A stretch of DNA of 64,000 nucleotides from Parapedobacter flavus. GTDB taxonomy: Bacteria; Bacteroidota; Bacteroidia; Sphingobacteriales; Sphingobacteriaceae. The position numbers and the translations under genes are program-made. The notes beneath the pieces were generated by a model, which was not told the DNA's origin, searched no databases, and saw nothing but the letters and a program-made list of their open reading frames with translations. Location: positions 124,001 through 188,000 of the forward strand of contig NZ_JAYKZZ010000007.1 in the NCBI RefSeq assembly GCF_035818675.1. Reading direction: 5' to 3'. Each line of letters begins with the position of its first letter. Position 1 is the first letter of the stretch. Below, piece by piece: positions 9,146 to 18,634 of the stretch.

Positions 9146-12100
9146 ATGCGGTGGCAATTATATGCCATGAGTATGGAAATTCATTCCCACTATCGGGAAA
9201 TAGTGAGACTAAAACGAAAACAATTTTTTCGAATCATGAAATTGACAACACTTTTCGTGTTGATCGGGTGCCTCCACCTCAGTGCCGCATCGTATTCGCA
9301 AACCATCACGTTCGAAACGAAGAGGTACTCAATGAGGGAAATCTTCCAAACGATACAAAAGCAAACCGACTATTCGGTTATTTACAATGTTCGCTTCTTA
9401 GCACATACCCATCCGGTCGAAATGACGGCTGGACAGGTGCCACTACTCACTTTTTTAACCGATGTGTTAAAAGACCAGTCGCTGACTTTCGATGTGCGAG
9501 AGAAGACCATCTTGATTGGCCGGGCGAGGCCCGAACCGATCGAGATCCGTAGTTATCAAGAGGCAACCCCCCCAAATCGTATAATCGCAGGTAAAGTCAC
9601 CGATGATCTCGGGAACCCTTTGCAGGGCGTAACCGTAAGCGTACAAGGCTTAAATGCGGCTGTACAGACCGATGCATCGGGGAATTACCAAATCGAAATC
9701 CCAAGTGGAGGCACTGGTTTGGTTTTTACGATTGTCGGTTTTGAATCCAAAGAGCAAAGCATCAACAAAGAGAACATCATAAACGTGGTAATGACTCCTG
9801 TTGTCGACAATTTGGATGAAGCGGTGGTTGTTGCTTTTGGTACACAGCGTAAGGCCAGCGTTATTGGGGCAATTACCACCATTTCGCCAAATGAATTAAA
9901 GATGCCGGTTTCTAAAATTAGCAGCAGCCTAGCTGGTCAGATGGCGGGTATTGTCTCCGTACAGGGTACGGGTGAACCCGGGGCGGGTGCGTCTTTCTGG
10001 ATCCGTGGGGTCAGTAGCTTTGGAGCGAATAATCGACCACTAATCCTTGTAGACGGTATCGAAAGGCCATTAGACTTGGTCGATCCGGAGGACGTGGAAT
10101 CGTTCTCCATTTTGAAAGATGCTACGGCAACTGCCGTTTATGGTGTCCGCGGTGCAAACGGTATCGTTTTGATTACTACGAAACGTGGTAGAAAGACGGA
10201 AAAGCCGATAATTAATGCCCGTTTTGAAAGAGGCATACTTCAACCCACCAGTGTGCCCGAATTGGCCAATGCATCCCAATGGATAGACTATTACAACGAT
10301 ATCAATTTTGAGGGTTCATCAAGGTATGCTTATCCTCAGGGACTCAAAGATCTGTATGTAAATAAGGTCGATATGGATATTTATCCAAATGTGGATTGGA
10401 TGGATGAGATTTTTAAAAATACGACCACTAACGATCGGCTGAATGTCAATGTAACTGGGGGCGGCGATATAGTTAGGTATTATGTGTCGGGGTCTTACCT
10501 TCGGGAAAATGGTATCTTCGAACCGAATAAATCGCCCAACTACGACCCTTCCGTAAACTACGACAAAATCAATTTCCGATCAAACCTAGACATCAGGCTG
10601 TCGCCTTCCACCGACCTGAGTTTGAATCTTTCCAACCAGTATGAAACCAAAAACAGGCTTGGCGTGGATATGGCCCAGATGTACGAAATGGTGTTGCACA
10701 CCACGCCGATTGCCATTCCGACCGTTTATTCCGATGGAACCCATGCGCAACCGTTGGTCGGCCGAAATCCTTACTACGCATTGAATAGTACCGGTTTTTC
10801 GGAGGACTTTTGGAATAACGCACAGTCGTTGGTAAGCCTCACCCAGGATTTTTCCAACATGGTGACCGAAGGCTTGAAAGCGAACGTCAAGTTTTCCTGG
10901 GATGCTTTCAATGGATCTACCTTAGATAAGCGCAAAAACCCCGCAACCTATTATGCAACGGGCAGGGATGCGGAAGGAAATTTGATTTTGCATAAAAATG
11001 CGGATGGAAGTGACTATCTCTCGTTGGCACGTTCAAACCGCGGCGAACGTACGATTAATCTGGAGTCTTCCTTGACCTACGATCGATTGTTGGCAGACAA
11101 ACACCGTGTGGGAGGATTATTTCTATTCAATATGCGGCAACGGACGAATAATTTTCCCGGTGATTATATAGCCGCATTCCCGTTCCGGAACATTGGTGTT
11201 GCCTCTCGGTTTACCTATTCCTTCTTAGATCGCTATTTTATCGAAGGAAATTTTGGTTATAACGGTTCTGAAAATTTTGCGCCCGGAAAACGCTTCGGAT
11301 TCTTCCCGTCGTTGGCATTGGGGTACATCATCAGTAATGAAGACTTTTTTAGTGAACTGTTACCCACCATCAGCCATCTGAAAATCCGCGGATCGATGGG
11401 GGAAATTGGCAATGATCAAATAGGTGGCGACAGACGGTTTGCTTATAACTCGGAAATGGCATGGACGGGCGGATACCATTTTGGAAGCACAGGGCAACAG
11501 TGGCGGGGTGGCATCGCTACGGGGCACCCGGGAAACCCGAATGTCTCTTGGGAAAGTGCCATTAAACAGAATGTTGGCATCGAACTCGGTTTATTCAACA
11601 AGCTGACCATAAATGCCGACTACTTTTCTGAAAAACGCGAGGGCATTTATATCCTCCAGGAAAGTGTACCTTCTATTGTGGGCGTTAATGTTCAACAGTA
11701 TGTAAACCTGGGCCGTATGAAGAACCAGGGTGTCGACGCCTCGTTTGAGTTTTCACACCATAGTGGCGACTTTGCCTTTCAAGGACGGGGGAACTTTACG
11801 TACAACCGCAATAAGAAATTATTTGACGATCGGCCAACACCTATATGGGCGTACCAAGCTGAAGTCGGCCAACGGTTATACCAACAGCGGGGTTTGGTTG
11901 CCCTGGGGTTATTCGAATCTGAGCAGGAAATAGCCAACAGCCCTGAACAGAAATTTTCGACCGTACAGCCGGGAGATATCAAATACAAGGATATCAATGG
12001 TGATGGTGTGATCGATTCCTACGATCAAATCGCCATTGGTGACACCCACATACCCGAATTGAATTACGGATTCGGTGCCAGTATGTCGTACAAGGGATTT

Positions 12101-12544
12101 GATGTGTCGGTATTTTTCCATGGTGTGGGCAAAGTGACCCGTATTATAGGCGGTGGACCGCTTTACGGGCAAAGCGGCAATATCCTCGTGAATGGCCAAA
12201 TCTATTCGGACGTTGCGGATAACAGATGGTCTGCCCGCAATCCAGATCCAGATGCAACGTATCCCAGATTGTCCATGATAGAAAACAGCAACAATCGACA
12301 GCCCTCTACGTTCTGGCAACGCGACATGAGTTTTATCCGACTAAAGAATGTCGAACTGGGATATTCCTTGCCGAAGCGCTGGGTAACCCCGGTAAACCTC
12401 TCTAAAGTGCGTTTCTATATGCAGGGACAGAATGTGTTGACCTTCAGTAGTTTTAAATTGTGGGATCCGGAGTTAAATACTTCATATGGCGGTATCTATC
12501 CACAAATGCGCATATTTAATTTTGGGGTGAATATCATATTGTAA
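9146..12544 (+). CDS. SusC-family TonB-linked outer membrane receptor with STN domain
   Basis: This protein has 1132 residues. After a basic cytoplasmic lead and a hydrophobic signal (M-K-L-T-T-L-F-V-L-I-G-C-L, about 31-50) come an STN domain (about 52-135; F-E-T-K-R-Y-S-M-R-E-I-F), a CarboxypepD_reg-like domain (about 147-225; I-A-G-K-V-T-D-D-L-G-N-P-L-Q-G-V-T-V), a plug (V-V-V-A-F-G-T-Q-R-K-A-S-V) and the beta-barrel ending R-I-F-N-F-G-V-N-I-I-L. The STN domain marks it as a signalling receptor working with the upstream ECF/FecR pair. Starts at 9146, 9167 and 9173 are all possible; the long lead is common in this subfamily. It imports oligosaccharides together with SusD, 5 nt downstream. 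Confidence 0.95.
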   Translation: MRWQLYAMSMEIHSHYREIVRLKRKQFFRIMKLTTLFVLIGCLHLSAASYSQTITFETKRYSMREIFQTIQKQTDYSVIYNVRFLAHTHPVEMTAGQVPLLTFLTDVLKDQSLTFDVREKTILIGRARPEPIEIRSYQEATPPNRIIAGKVTDDLGNPLQGVTVSVQGLNAAVQTDASGNYQIEIPSGGTGLVFTIVGFESKEQSINKENIINVVMTPVVDNLDEAVVVAFGTQRKASVIGAITTISPNELKMPVSKISSSLAGQMAGIVSVQGTGEPGAGASFWIRGVSSFGANNRPLILVDGIERPLDLVDPEDVESFSILKDATATAVYGVRGANGIVLITTKRGRKTEKPIINARFERGILQPTSVPELANASQWIDYYNDINFEGSSRYAYPQGLKDLYVNKVDMDIYPNVDWMDEIFKNTTTNDRLNVNVTGGGDIVRYYVSGSYLRENGIFEPNKSPNYDPSVNYDKINFRSNLDIRLSPSTDLSLNLSNQYETKNRLGVDMAQMYEMVLHTTPIAIPTVYSDGTHAQPLVGRNPYYALNSTGFSEDFWNNAQSLVSLTQDFSNMVTEGLKANVKFSWDAFNGSTLDKRKNPATYYATGRDAEGNLILHKNADGSDYLSLARSNRGERTINLESSLTYDRLLADKHRVGGLFLFNMRQRTNNFPGDYIAAFPFRNIGVASRFTYSFLDRYFIEGNFGYNGSENFAPGKRFGFFPSLALGYIISNEDFFSELLPTISHLKIRGSMGEIGNDQIGGDRRFAYNSEMAWTGGYHFGSTGQQWRGGIATGHPGNPNVSWESAIKQNVGIELGLFNKLTINADYFSEKREGIYILQESVPSIVGVNVQQYVNLGRMKNQGVDASFEFSHHSGDFAFQGRGNFTYNRNKKLFDDRPTPIWAYQAEVGQRLYQQRGLVALGLFESEQEIANSPEQKFSTVQPGDIKYKDINGDGVIDSYDQIAIGDTHIPELNYGFGASMSYKGFDVSVFFHGVGKVTRIIGGGPLYGQSGNILVNGQIYSDVADNRWSARNPDPDATYPRLSMIENSNNRQPSTFWQRDMSFIRLKNVELGYSLPKRWVTPVNLSKVRFYMQGQNVLTFSSFKLWDPELNTSYGGIYPQMRIFNFGVNIIL

Positions 12545-12549
12545 GCAAG

Positions 12550-14388
12550 ATGAAAATATACATATATTTAATTTTAGGAATCGTATCGTTAGGTTTACTT
12601 GGTTCCTGCGAGAAATACCTGGATGTAGAACTTCAGAACCAGATGAGCCTGGAAGAAGTTTTCGACAAAAGACAAACAACAGAGGCTTATTTGGCCCAGA
12701 TCTACGGATTTCTTCCGAATGAAAACGACATGATCGGTGGTGAAGGGGGGATGGTCCCGTTAAGTGATGAAGCGTTATTCTCTTGGTTAGCCTGGGTGCC
12801 TTGGCTAAATATTAATATTGGATCCTGGGGGCCGACAACGGGCGATTACCAAATTTGGGAGCATAATTATCGCGGAATAAATCAGGCCACCATTTTCATG
12901 AATAACGTGGATAAAAACGGTGAACTCAACCAACAATCCAAGGACGTCATGAAGGCCGAAGCTCGTTTTTTACGGGCCTATTTTTATTTTTGTTTATTAC
13001 GGCGGTATGGGCCCGTATATATCTGGGGAGATCAAGATTCGGATATACTTATTCCCTCCGACTCCGTTGACCGTCACCCGTTGGCGGCTAATGTCGACTT
13101 TATCGTGTCGGAGTTTGACAAAAGCATTGCGGTATTGCCCACACAGATTACCGACCAAGCGTGGCTAGGTCGGGTAACCAAAGGAGCCGCTATGGCGGCT
13201 AAAGCCGAACTGTTGCTTTATATGGCTAGGCCATTATTTAATGGTACGGAACTGTACCGGGGAATGAAGAATAGAAAAGGCGAGTTCTTATTTCCGCAGG
13301 CGCCGGATCCTAATAAATGGGAGCTGGCCGCAAAAGCGGCGAAAGACGTGATCGATTTGAACCAATATGCCTTATACGAGGATCATACCGAGGCAGATCC
13401 ATTCAAGAAGGCCATCAAATCGTATATGGGTATTTATTTCGATAAATGGAACTCCGAGATTATCTGGGGTAGATGGATAAACAGTGGATTTGATTACAAT
13501 GTGCGGACGGCCCCGCCTCGGGTGGTAAAAGAAGGATATGGTGGGTTTGCCCCGTCATTGAAGTTGGTAGATACATACCCGATGGCTGCCTCGGGTCGCT
13601 TTCCGATAACCGGATATGAATCTAATGGCGCACCGATTATCGATTCAAAATCGGGCTACCGGGAAACAGGGTTCACCGAAAACTTCATCCATCCACTGGA
13701 TGATTTTGCGCCTATCAAAGCGCATAATAGTGTGGTAGGCCGAGACGCTCGTTTTTATGCGTCTATATTAGCAAACGGTATGTATTGGATCAACACCTTT
13801 CACGGCGAAAAGCTCGTTACCTTTTATACGGGTGGTACATCATCCTTTACCCAAACGGGAGATTGTGTGAAATCCGGCTACCTATGGCGTAGGATGAGCG
13901 ACCCGACCAACGATATTGAGCAAGGACAATGGGGGCAGTTTGCGTGGCCGTATTTTCGGCTAGGTGAAATTTATCTGGATTATGCCGAGGCTTGCAATGA
14001 GAAACCCAATCGTGAGGAAGCCGAAGCGTTGACCTACATCAATTTGATTAGAAAGCGTTCGGGTTTAAATAACCTGGAAATTGCGTATCCGGAAGTAATC
14101 GGTAATCAAGAATTATTACGAGAATTGATCAGAAAAGAGCGAATGGTTGAGCTGGCTTTTGAAGGTCACCGTTACCACGATTTGCGTACGTGGATGTTGG
14201 CTGAAGAAGAGATGAACGACGCGTTTTATACGCGTAATCTGACCTCCACATCTTATGAAGGTTCTTGGTCGCGTACCACATCTGTCTTTCCCGGCAGTCG
14301 GGTGTTTCAACCGAAGCACTACTTCTTTCCGATTCATCAGGACCAGCTAAGCGAGATGCGAAACATTACGCAGAATTACGGATGGTAA
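12550..14388 (+). CDS. SusD/RagB-family glycan-binding lipoprotein
   Basis: This 612-residue protein has a lipoprotein signal (G-L-L-G-S-C near residue 20, then E-K-Y-L-D-V), the classical SusD start. TPR-like helices follow (A-E-A-R-F-L-R-A-Y-F-Y-F-C-L-L-R-R-Y-G-P-V, about 137-157), and the C-terminal SusD block contains L-A-F-E-G-H-R-Y-H-D-L-R-T-W and ends K-H-Y-F-F-P-I-H-Q-D-Q-L-S. It forms the lid over the SusC barrel at the outer membrane. Immediate adjacency to SusC and the downstream DUF1735 lipoprotein defines a PUL core. The glycan cannot be deduced from the sequence. Confidence 0.95.
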   Translation: MKIYIYLILGIVSLGLLGSCEKYLDVELQNQMSLEEVFDKRQTTEAYLAQIYGFLPNENDMIGGEGGMVPLSDEALFSWLAWVPWLNINIGSWGPTTGDYQIWEHNYRGINQATIFMNNVDKNGELNQQSKDVMKAEARFLRAYFYFCLLRRYGPVYIWGDQDSDILIPSDSVDRHPLAANVDFIVSEFDKSIAVLPTQITDQAWLGRVTKGAAMAAKAELLLYMARPLFNGTELYRGMKNRKGEFLFPQAPDPNKWELAAKAAKDVIDLNQYALYEDHTEADPFKKAIKSYMGIYFDKWNSEIIWGRWINSGFDYNVRTAPPRVVKEGYGGFAPSLKLVDTYPMAASGRFPITGYESNGAPIIDSKSGYRETGFTENFIHPLDDFAPIKAHNSVVGRDARFYASILANGMYWINTFHGEKLVTFYTGGTSSFTQTGDCVKSGYLWRRMSDPTNDIEQGQWGQFAWPYFRLGEIYLDYAEACNEKPNREEAEALTYINLIRKRSGLNNLEIAYPEVIGNQELLRELIRKERMVELAFEGHRYHDLRTWMLAEEEMNDAFYTRNLTSTSYEGSWSRTTSVFPGSRVFQPKHYFFPIHQDQLSEMRNITQNYGW

Positions 14389-14402
14389 ATGAAGCAGCAA
14401 TT

Positions 14403-15329
14403 ATGAATATCAAAATAAAACAGTCTGTCGGACTACTAATAAGCATTATCGCAATAAGCCTTTGTTTATCCTGCGAAGACACGATGCTCAATAACATGGT
14501 GGATGATGAGGTCTATCTACTAGATGAAGGATTAAACGAAGTAAATATTTTCAATTTTGAGCAGCCGATTATTCCGATCCACGTCATTAAGTCGGGTGCG
14601 GGGCAACGTGCAATACAACTGCGATTGGCGATTGACCCCGATCTATTAACTGCGTACAACGAAGGTAATGGAACCGCATACAAATTGTTGGATCCAGCGG
14701 TGTATCAGCTTAAAAATTCGTCGATTGACATGGAGTCGGGCACATACGATGCCACTTTTGAGTTAGCATTCGATAGTGAAAGGTATACAGAAGAGACAAA
14801 CAGCGATCCCGACGCCCTTTTTGCCATTCCATGCACCGTAACGGTTTTGAATCCGATGGAAAATGATCCTCAAGAAATGCAGACGATCATCGTTCCTAAG
14901 GTATCAGAACCTTATATGCAGTTTGCGGCCGCTGGTTTTCGGTCAGACATCAATACCATTACGCCAGCCAGTTCATCCCATCTTTGGTATTATTTGAAAG
15001 TGGAGTTGAATTATCCAAATCATCATGACGTGAATTTTACGGTTGGCACGGCGAAAAACCAGGGGCAATTGATCGAGCAATATAATCAAGAACACGGAAC
15101 AGGCTATAAACCGTTCCCCGAATCCGTTTATCAGGTAGAGGAAAACCCTGCCGTACCCAAAGGGACGGACTATGCAGCATTGAGTTTCCAGATTTTTAAA
15201 GACGGACTTGTTAGCGAAGGTGTGGCATATGGTGATTACATGCTGGCGTTAGAAATTGATCACGTATCGGCCAACAAAATTCATCCAGTTAATAATTATG
15301 TAGTCATCCCATTTTCTTATCATGAATAG
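14403..15329 (+). CDS. DUF1735-domain surface lipoprotein
   Basis: The start at ATG 14403 gives 308 residues with a lipoprotein signal (I-S-L-C-L-S-C). DUF1735 follows, with Q-L-R-L-A-I-D-P-D-L-L-T-A-Y-N-E as the typical block, and a related segment near the C-terminus repeats the Y-N-Q-E-H-G-T-G-Y-K-P-F-P pattern (compare Y-N-E-G-N-G-T-A-Y-K-L-L-D), so the protein appears to have two related beta-sandwich modules. Proteins of this kind in Sus operons are surface glycan-binding components. It sits 14 nt after SusD and overlaps the next gene by 8 nt, so it belongs to the same transcript. Confidence 0.85.
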   Translation: MNIKIKQSVGLLISIIAISLCLSCEDTMLNNMVDDEVYLLDEGLNEVNIFNFEQPIIPIHVIKSGAGQRAIQLRLAIDPDLLTAYNEGNGTAYKLLDPAVYQLKNSSIDMESGTYDATFELAFDSERYTEETNSDPDALFAIPCTVTVLNPMENDPQEMQTIIVPKVSEPYMQFAAAGFRSDINTITPASSSHLWYYLKVELNYPNHHDVNFTVGTAKNQGQLIEQYNQEHGTGYKPFPESVYQVEENPAVPKGTDYAALSFQIFKDGLVSEGVAYGDYMLALEIDHVSANKIHPVNNYVVIPFSYHE

Positions 15330-16593
15330 ACGATCATTTATCAATAGCGTTGCTGTAGGAGGGACTGGTTTAGCAGTTAGCCCTTCAGTTTTCAGTTTGG
15401 TTGGGAAACCGCAATCGACCATTAAATTGGCATTGATTGGAAAGGGGGGAATGGGGACCGCAGACACCAACACGGCGATTCGGGTTCCAGGCGTGGAGCT
15501 GGTGTCCGTCTGCGATATTTATGCCCCACGGTTGGAAGACGCTAAAAAGCAGTGGGGGCAGCATATACGGTTGGAGAAAGATTATAGGGAGATTCTGGAG
15601 GATGATCAGATCGATGCCGTAATTATTGCAACCCCCGACCATTGGCATCAGAAAATTGCTGTAGAGGCACTCAAAAAAGGAAAGCATGTATACTGCGAAA
15701 AGCCGATCATCCATAAAAGATCGGAAGGAAGGGCATTGATCAAAACCCAAAAAGAAAGCGGTAAGATTTTTCAGATGGGAACGCAAGGCGTGTCTGCGGT
15801 GGGCACACATTTAGCAAAAGCACTCATCGAATCAAATATCATCGGCGAAATCAACTTCGTAGATGCCCGGTTTTCTGCGGCGCCCTCCCCGTTAAATGGC
15901 TTCCGTCCGCCGGCGCAAGCAACATCCGAGAATATTTGGTGGGACCAGTTTTTGGGTCGCGCACCCAATGTGCCATTCACTCCGCAACGTTTTTTTGCAT
16001 GGCGAAATTGGAGCGATTACGGCACCGGACTGGCTGGCGATCTATTTGTGCATGTGATCGCCAGTGTTCACTTTATTACGGGTTGCTCAAAACCCAAAAA
16101 AGTATATTCAGACGGCGACATACTGTATTACAACGATGGCAGCCGTGATACGCCGGATGTTATCTACTCCTTGTTTGATTATGAAAACAAAGCAACGGCC
16201 GCTCATTTCAAAATGTCCCTAGGGGCGAATATTGTAGATGGTGTTTCCAAAGAATGGGGAAGTACCGACTTCAAAATCGTTGGGAATAAAGGCAGTATGC
16301 GCGTTAATTGGGATGCGGTTACGGTAAAAACGGTAAAGGAAACGGAAATCAACGGTGTGGAGAATACGCTTAGGCAAATAGGCGGATTCGGGGGCATTAA
16401 AAAAATATCCGACAATGAGTATGCTTTTTTGGCGAAGCCTGATTTTCCTGACGCTCATTTTCTTCATTTCCAGAATTTCTTTGACGCCGTACGTGATGGA
16501 GGACAGAACATAGCAACCGTGGCGTTCGGTGTCGATGCATCATCCGCAGCATTATTAAGTTTTGAAAGCCAGGTAAAGCGGCAAGTTGTTTAA
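15322..16593 (+). CDS. Gfo/Idh/MocA-family oxidoreductase, Tat-exported
   Basis: This 423-residue protein begins M-N-R-R-S-F-I-N-S-V, a twin-arginine signal. A Rossmann fold follows (K-L-A-L-I-G-K-G-G-M-G near 33-43; V-S-V-C-D-I-Y for the adenine-ribose site) and the family E-K-P loop is present (H-V-Y-C-E-K-P-I near 130). The substrate domain contains G-D-L-F-V-H-V-I-A-S-V-H-F near 235. Export by Tat fits a protein that carries NAD(P) already bound. It is directly followed by a DUF1080 protein. The pair matches known systems in which a Gfo/Idh enzyme oxidises C3 of a sugar and a DUF1080 enzyme cleaves the 3-keto glycoside; that function here is inference. Confidence 0.9.
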   Translation: MNRRSFINSVAVGGTGLAVSPSVFSLVGKPQSTIKLALIGKGGMGTADTNTAIRVPGVELVSVCDIYAPRLEDAKKQWGQHIRLEKDYREILEDDQIDAVIIATPDHWHQKIAVEALKKGKHVYCEKPIIHKRSEGRALIKTQKESGKIFQMGTQGVSAVGTHLAKALIESNIIGEINFVDARFSAAPSPLNGFRPPAQATSENIWWDQFLGRAPNVPFTPQRFFAWRNWSDYGTGLAGDLFVHVIASVHFITGCSKPKKVYSDGDILYYNDGSRDTPDVIYSLFDYENKATAAHFKMSLGANIVDGVSKEWGSTDFKIVGNKGSMRVNWDAVTVKTVKETEINGVENTLRQIGGFGGIKKISDNEYAFLAKPDFPDAHFLHFQNFFDAVRDGGQNIATVAFGVDASSAALLSFESQVKRQVV

Positions 16594-16617
16594 TATAATA
16601 TCAAGAATACCATTTTT

Positions 16618-17280
16618 ATGATACGTAGAATGATCAGTTTGATGCTTGCTCTGGCCTTTATTACGCTGGCTGGAGAAGTATATGCCCAATCGAAGAAAAA
16701 TGAAAAAGGATTTTTGGTTCTATTTGACGGAACCAATATGGATGCTTGGCAAGGAAATACCCAAGAATATGTGCTGGAAGATGGTTGCATCGTTATGCAA
16801 CCTACGCAAGAGATGGGTGGGAATTTATACAGTAAAGATCAATACAGTGATTTTATACTACGCTTTGAGTTTTTGCTGACTCCTGGGGCTAACAATGGTT
16901 TGGGAATCCGGCACGATATCGTACCGAATGACAAAGGATACAGCGGTATGGAATTGCAGATTTTAGACAATGAAGATCCACAATATAAAGACTTGAAACC
17001 TTACCAATATCATGGTTCTGTATATGGTATTTCTCCCGCAAAAAGGGGGTATTTGAAGCAGTCTGGCGAATGGAATACACAGGAAGTGATAGCAAAAGGA
17101 GATCACATAACGGTTAAGGTAAATGGCAAGGTGATTTTAAGAACGAACCTAAAAGAAGCGGTAAAAAACATGCCTTCGGATAGTTATTCCAAAGCGGTTT
17201 TCAATCCATCGGGCCATATCGCGTTTTTAGGACACGGTTCTGTTGTGAAATTCAGAAATATAAGAATCAAGCCATTGTAA
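16618..17280 (+). CDS. DUF1080 protein, putative 3-keto-glycoside hydrolase/lyase
   Basis: This 220-residue protein has a Sec signal (to about A23, Y-A-Q). A single DUF1080 (concanavalin-like) domain includes L-F-D-G-T-N-M-D-A-W near 36-45, G-A-N-N-G-L-G-I-R-H near 87-96, and the C-terminal G-H-I-A-F-L-G-H-G-S with R-N-I-R-I-K-P-L, all typical of the family. Members act on 3-keto disaccharides made by exported Gfo/Idh/MocA dehydrogenases, and one is encoded 24 nt upstream. It is the last gene of the susCD transcript and converges on the next gene with an 11-nt gap and no visible terminator. Confidence 0.88.
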   Translation: MIRRMISLMLALAFITLAGEVYAQSKKNEKGFLVLFDGTNMDAWQGNTQEYVLEDGCIVMQPTQEMGGNLYSKDQYSDFILRFEFLLTPGANNGLGIRHDIVPNDKGYSGMELQILDNEDPQYKDLKPYQYHGSVYGISPAKRGYLKQSGEWNTQEVIAKGDHITVKVNGKVILRTNLKEAVKNMPSDSYSKAVFNPSGHIAFLGHGSVVKFRNIRIKPL

Positions 17281-17291
17281 ATTTCTAAGAA

Positions 17292-17765
17292 CTATTGCAC
17301 CACCTTATTGGCGCAAGCCGAGCTCGCAAACGCCTCCGGCTTCGCTTTAAACACAAAACCCATGCTGAGGATATAACCCATGGCGTCGTGCAGGGCTTGG
17401 TTTGATTTGAACATCGGGTTGGTATTGATATCGGCATGCACCTCGAGGTCTACATGGTACCGATCAAGCAAATCGCAGAGGGCATACGCAATCTCTATCG
17501 AGCGTTGTACTTCGGCAAGCATGCGCTCCTTGATGCTCATTTTTAATCGGGTGCGGTCTTGATGGATGTACATAAAGCCACCCTTGCCTTCGCGGACAAA
17601 TACAATGACGGTAGCGAATTCGGTTGTGCCGCTCTTCACTTGCGAGTCGGTGCCGATGCAGACTTTGAGCTTGTTGCCCAACGCATACTCGCGGGCAATG
17701 GTGTTGGATACTTCATCAAGAATGGGTTGGCGTAAGGGTTCGCCACTGAATTTTTTCCAAGTCAT
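17292..17765 (-). CDS. YkuK-like RNase H-fold protein (DUF458)
   Basis: This 157-residue cytoplasmic protein has C-I-G-T-D-S-Q-V near 36-43 and acidic residues in V-H-A-D-I-N-T-N near 111-118, as in the DUF458/YkuK family, a predicted ribonuclease H-like fold. The family's biochemical role is not established. It lies on the opposite strand to the sus operon, downstream of upp in the same direction, with a 136-nt gap containing a near-match -7 box (TACCTTTA on the minus strand). Confidence 0.8.
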   Translation of the reverse strand: MTWKKFSGEPLRQPILDEVSNTIAREYALGNKLKVCIGTDSQVKSGTTEFATVIVFVREGKGGFMYIHQDRTRLKMSIKERMLAEVQRSIEIAYALCDLLDRYHVDLEVHADINTNPMFKSNQALHDAMGYILSMGFVFKAKPEAFASSACANKVVQ

Positions 17766-17901
17766 AAAATTGGTTTTAATGAACGATACGGAAAAGAACG
17801 CTATAGAAAGCGAGTTAAAGGTAAAGATAAAAGTTCCTTAATGCCAATAACTTAGTGTGAAGTTTTTATAAACAATTAAGTAGTTTTTAACAATTTAAGA
17901 A

Positions 17902-18546
17902 CTACTCCTTCGCTCCATATGCCAGATCGCCAGCGTCGCCCAAGCCCGGTACGATATACGCCTTACTGGTGAGCTCACTGTCGATGTCACCAACCCAGAG
18001 TTGGGCATCTGGTAAAAACGCTTGTACGTGGGCAATGCCTTCTTCACTTGCGATGGCCGAAACGATGATGAGCGATTTGATGTTGAAGTCGTCAAGCAGC
18101 TCTTTGCAGGTAAGCACCATGGTTCTACCCGTGGCGAGCATGGGGTCCACGAGGATGACGATACGGTTATTGAGGTCTACGCTGCTTACGTATTCTTTGC
18201 GGATTTCGAACGCACCGCTTTTCTTCGTTTTGCGGTAGGCGCCAATGAACGTGCTCTCCGCTTGGTCGAATATATTGAGCATCCCTTGGTGCATGGCTAC
18301 GCCGGCCCGCAGAATGGTAGCCAATACGGGTTGCTCGGCAAGGAGCGTGGTTTCTGCGAAGCCCAAGGGGGTTTCCACTTCTACAGGCTCATAAACGAAC
18401 GTTTTACTGATCTCGTAGGCAAAAATCTCCCCCAGCCGCTCCAGGTTGCGCCGGAATCGCATACGGTCCTGCTGCACTTCGATATTCCGTAGCTCGGCGA
18501 GGAAATGATTGGCGATGCTGTCCCGCTGGGTTAAGATAGTAAGCAT
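17902..18546 (-). CDS. upp: Uracil phosphoribosyltransferase
   Basis: The product is 214 residues from ATG 18546 (a TTG two codons upstream is less likely). It converts uracil and PRPP to UMP in pyrimidine salvage. The PRPP-binding loop is I-V-I-L-V-D-P-M-L-A-T-G-R-T-M near 127-141, and the C-terminus has the uracil-site motif Y-I-V-P-G-L-G-D-A-G-D, both diagnostic. A -7-like TACGTTTG lies at 18550-18557 on the minus strand only three bases before the ATG, so if it is real the message would be nearly leaderless or start at a later codon. Confidence 0.95.
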   Translation of the reverse strand: MLTILTQRDSIANHFLAELRNIEVQQDRMRFRRNLERLGEIFAYEISKTFVYEPVEVETPLGFAETTLLAEQPVLATILRAGVAMHQGMLNIFDQAESTFIGAYRKTKKSGAFEIRKEYVSSVDLNNRIVILVDPMLATGRTMVLTCKELLDDFNIKSLIIVSAIASEEGIAHVQAFLPDAQLWVGDIDSELTSKAYIVPGLGDAGDLAYGAKE

Positions 18547-18634
18547 ATTCAAACGTAGCTAAAGTTGTGCGGATATGCAACCAAGCTGTGTTGCACACCC
18601 ACTGCATAAACACAACATTGAACGATTGGTTTTA

